From assembly GCA_946482045.1 (NCBI GenBank), contig CAMLPZ010000283.1:1-5406 (forward strand): a DNA stretch of 5,406 nucleotides, read 5' to 3'. The stretch's first letter is position 1, and the number at the start of each line of letters is the position of its first letter. This document shows positions 5,332 through 5,406 of this stretch, piece by piece. Source of the DNA: an uncultured Asticcacaulis sp. (lineage in GTDB: Bacteria > Pseudomonadota > Alphaproteobacteria > Caulobacterales > Caulobacteraceae). Under the pieces are notes generated by a model. The model ran no database searches, was not told the DNA's origin, and was given only the letters and a program-made list of their open reading frames with translations. Position numbers and translations under genes: made by a program.

Positions 5332-5406
5332 TCAAGCGAACGGTTCAAAGCAGTCGTAATTGCGCTGGCGGTAGATCTTGCCGTCGCGCAACTCAAAAAC
5401 GCTGCA
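5332..5406 (-). CDS. C-terminal fragment, possibly NTF2/SnoaL-like protein
   Basis: Reading inward from the right edge on the minus strand, the last 24 residues include SVFELRDGKIYRQRNYD and end CFEPFA, with TGA at 5332-5334. The F-x-L-x-D-G-K-I-x-x-x-x-x-Y pattern is typical of the last two strands of SnoaL-like, limonene-epoxide-hydrolase-like or NTF2-like small proteins. Most of the gene lies outside the window, so only the fold can be suggested. It is convergent with the GFA-family gene, and the palindrome abuts its stop codon. Confidence 0.6.
   Translation of the reverse strand, partial: CSVFELRDGKIYRQRNYDCFEPFA

Overview
The window looks like chromosomal sequence from a high-GC alphaproteobacterium. 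I would guess Caulobacterales (Caulobacter, Asticcacaulis or a relative). The reasons are the protein sequence style, the divergent bolA / zinc-type J-domain gene pair, the cobalamin-riboswitch-controlled TonB receptor, and a palindromic repeat of the CCCGAAA...TTTCGGG kind that I recall as common in alphaproteobacteria. No rRNA, tRNA, phage, transposase or CRISPR signal was found. The genus is an inference from memory, not a measured match.

Layout, left to right. (1) 1-38: the last codons of a + strand gene, overlapping the next start codon by ATGA. (2) 35-508: moaC, molybdenum cofactor synthesis, complete and with its catalytic residues, followed by a strong hairpin at 527-558. (3) 701-2569, minus: a BtuB-type TonB-dependent outer-membrane receptor. 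Its long 5' leader carries a well-conserved cobalamin riboswitch at about 2690-2855. (4) 2924-3196, minus: a BolA-family protein, upstream of and co-directional with the riboswitch/btuB unit. (5) 3261-3923, plus: a J-domain co-chaperone with a C/C/C/H zinc-like cluster in its N-terminal half, divergent from bolA across 64 bp. (6) 3920-4026: an unusual nested inverted repeat between convergent genes. (7) 4046-4759, minus: a GNAT acetyltransferase. (8) 4835-5281, plus: a GFA-family zinc protein, divergent from the GNAT gene. (9) 5290-5331: a palindromic repeat. (10) 5332-5406, minus: the C-terminal end of a protein resembling the NTF2/SnoaL-like fold.

How the parts fit. The centre is a vitamin B12 acquisition locus: when cobalamin is plentiful, the leader RNA should bind it and turn btuB expression down. 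The BolA and J-domain genes next to it belong to families linked to Fe-S/redox homeostasis and Hsp70 action. I recall this pair sitting next to cobS/cobT (cobalt chelatase) in other alphaproteobacteria; here cobS does not follow, and the B12 importer lies on the other side. The flanking genes (moaC, GNAT, GFA, NTF2-like) look like ordinary housekeeping or accessory genes with no clear link to B12. The least explained structures are the 107-bp nested inverted repeat and the possible alternative pairings in the btuB leader.
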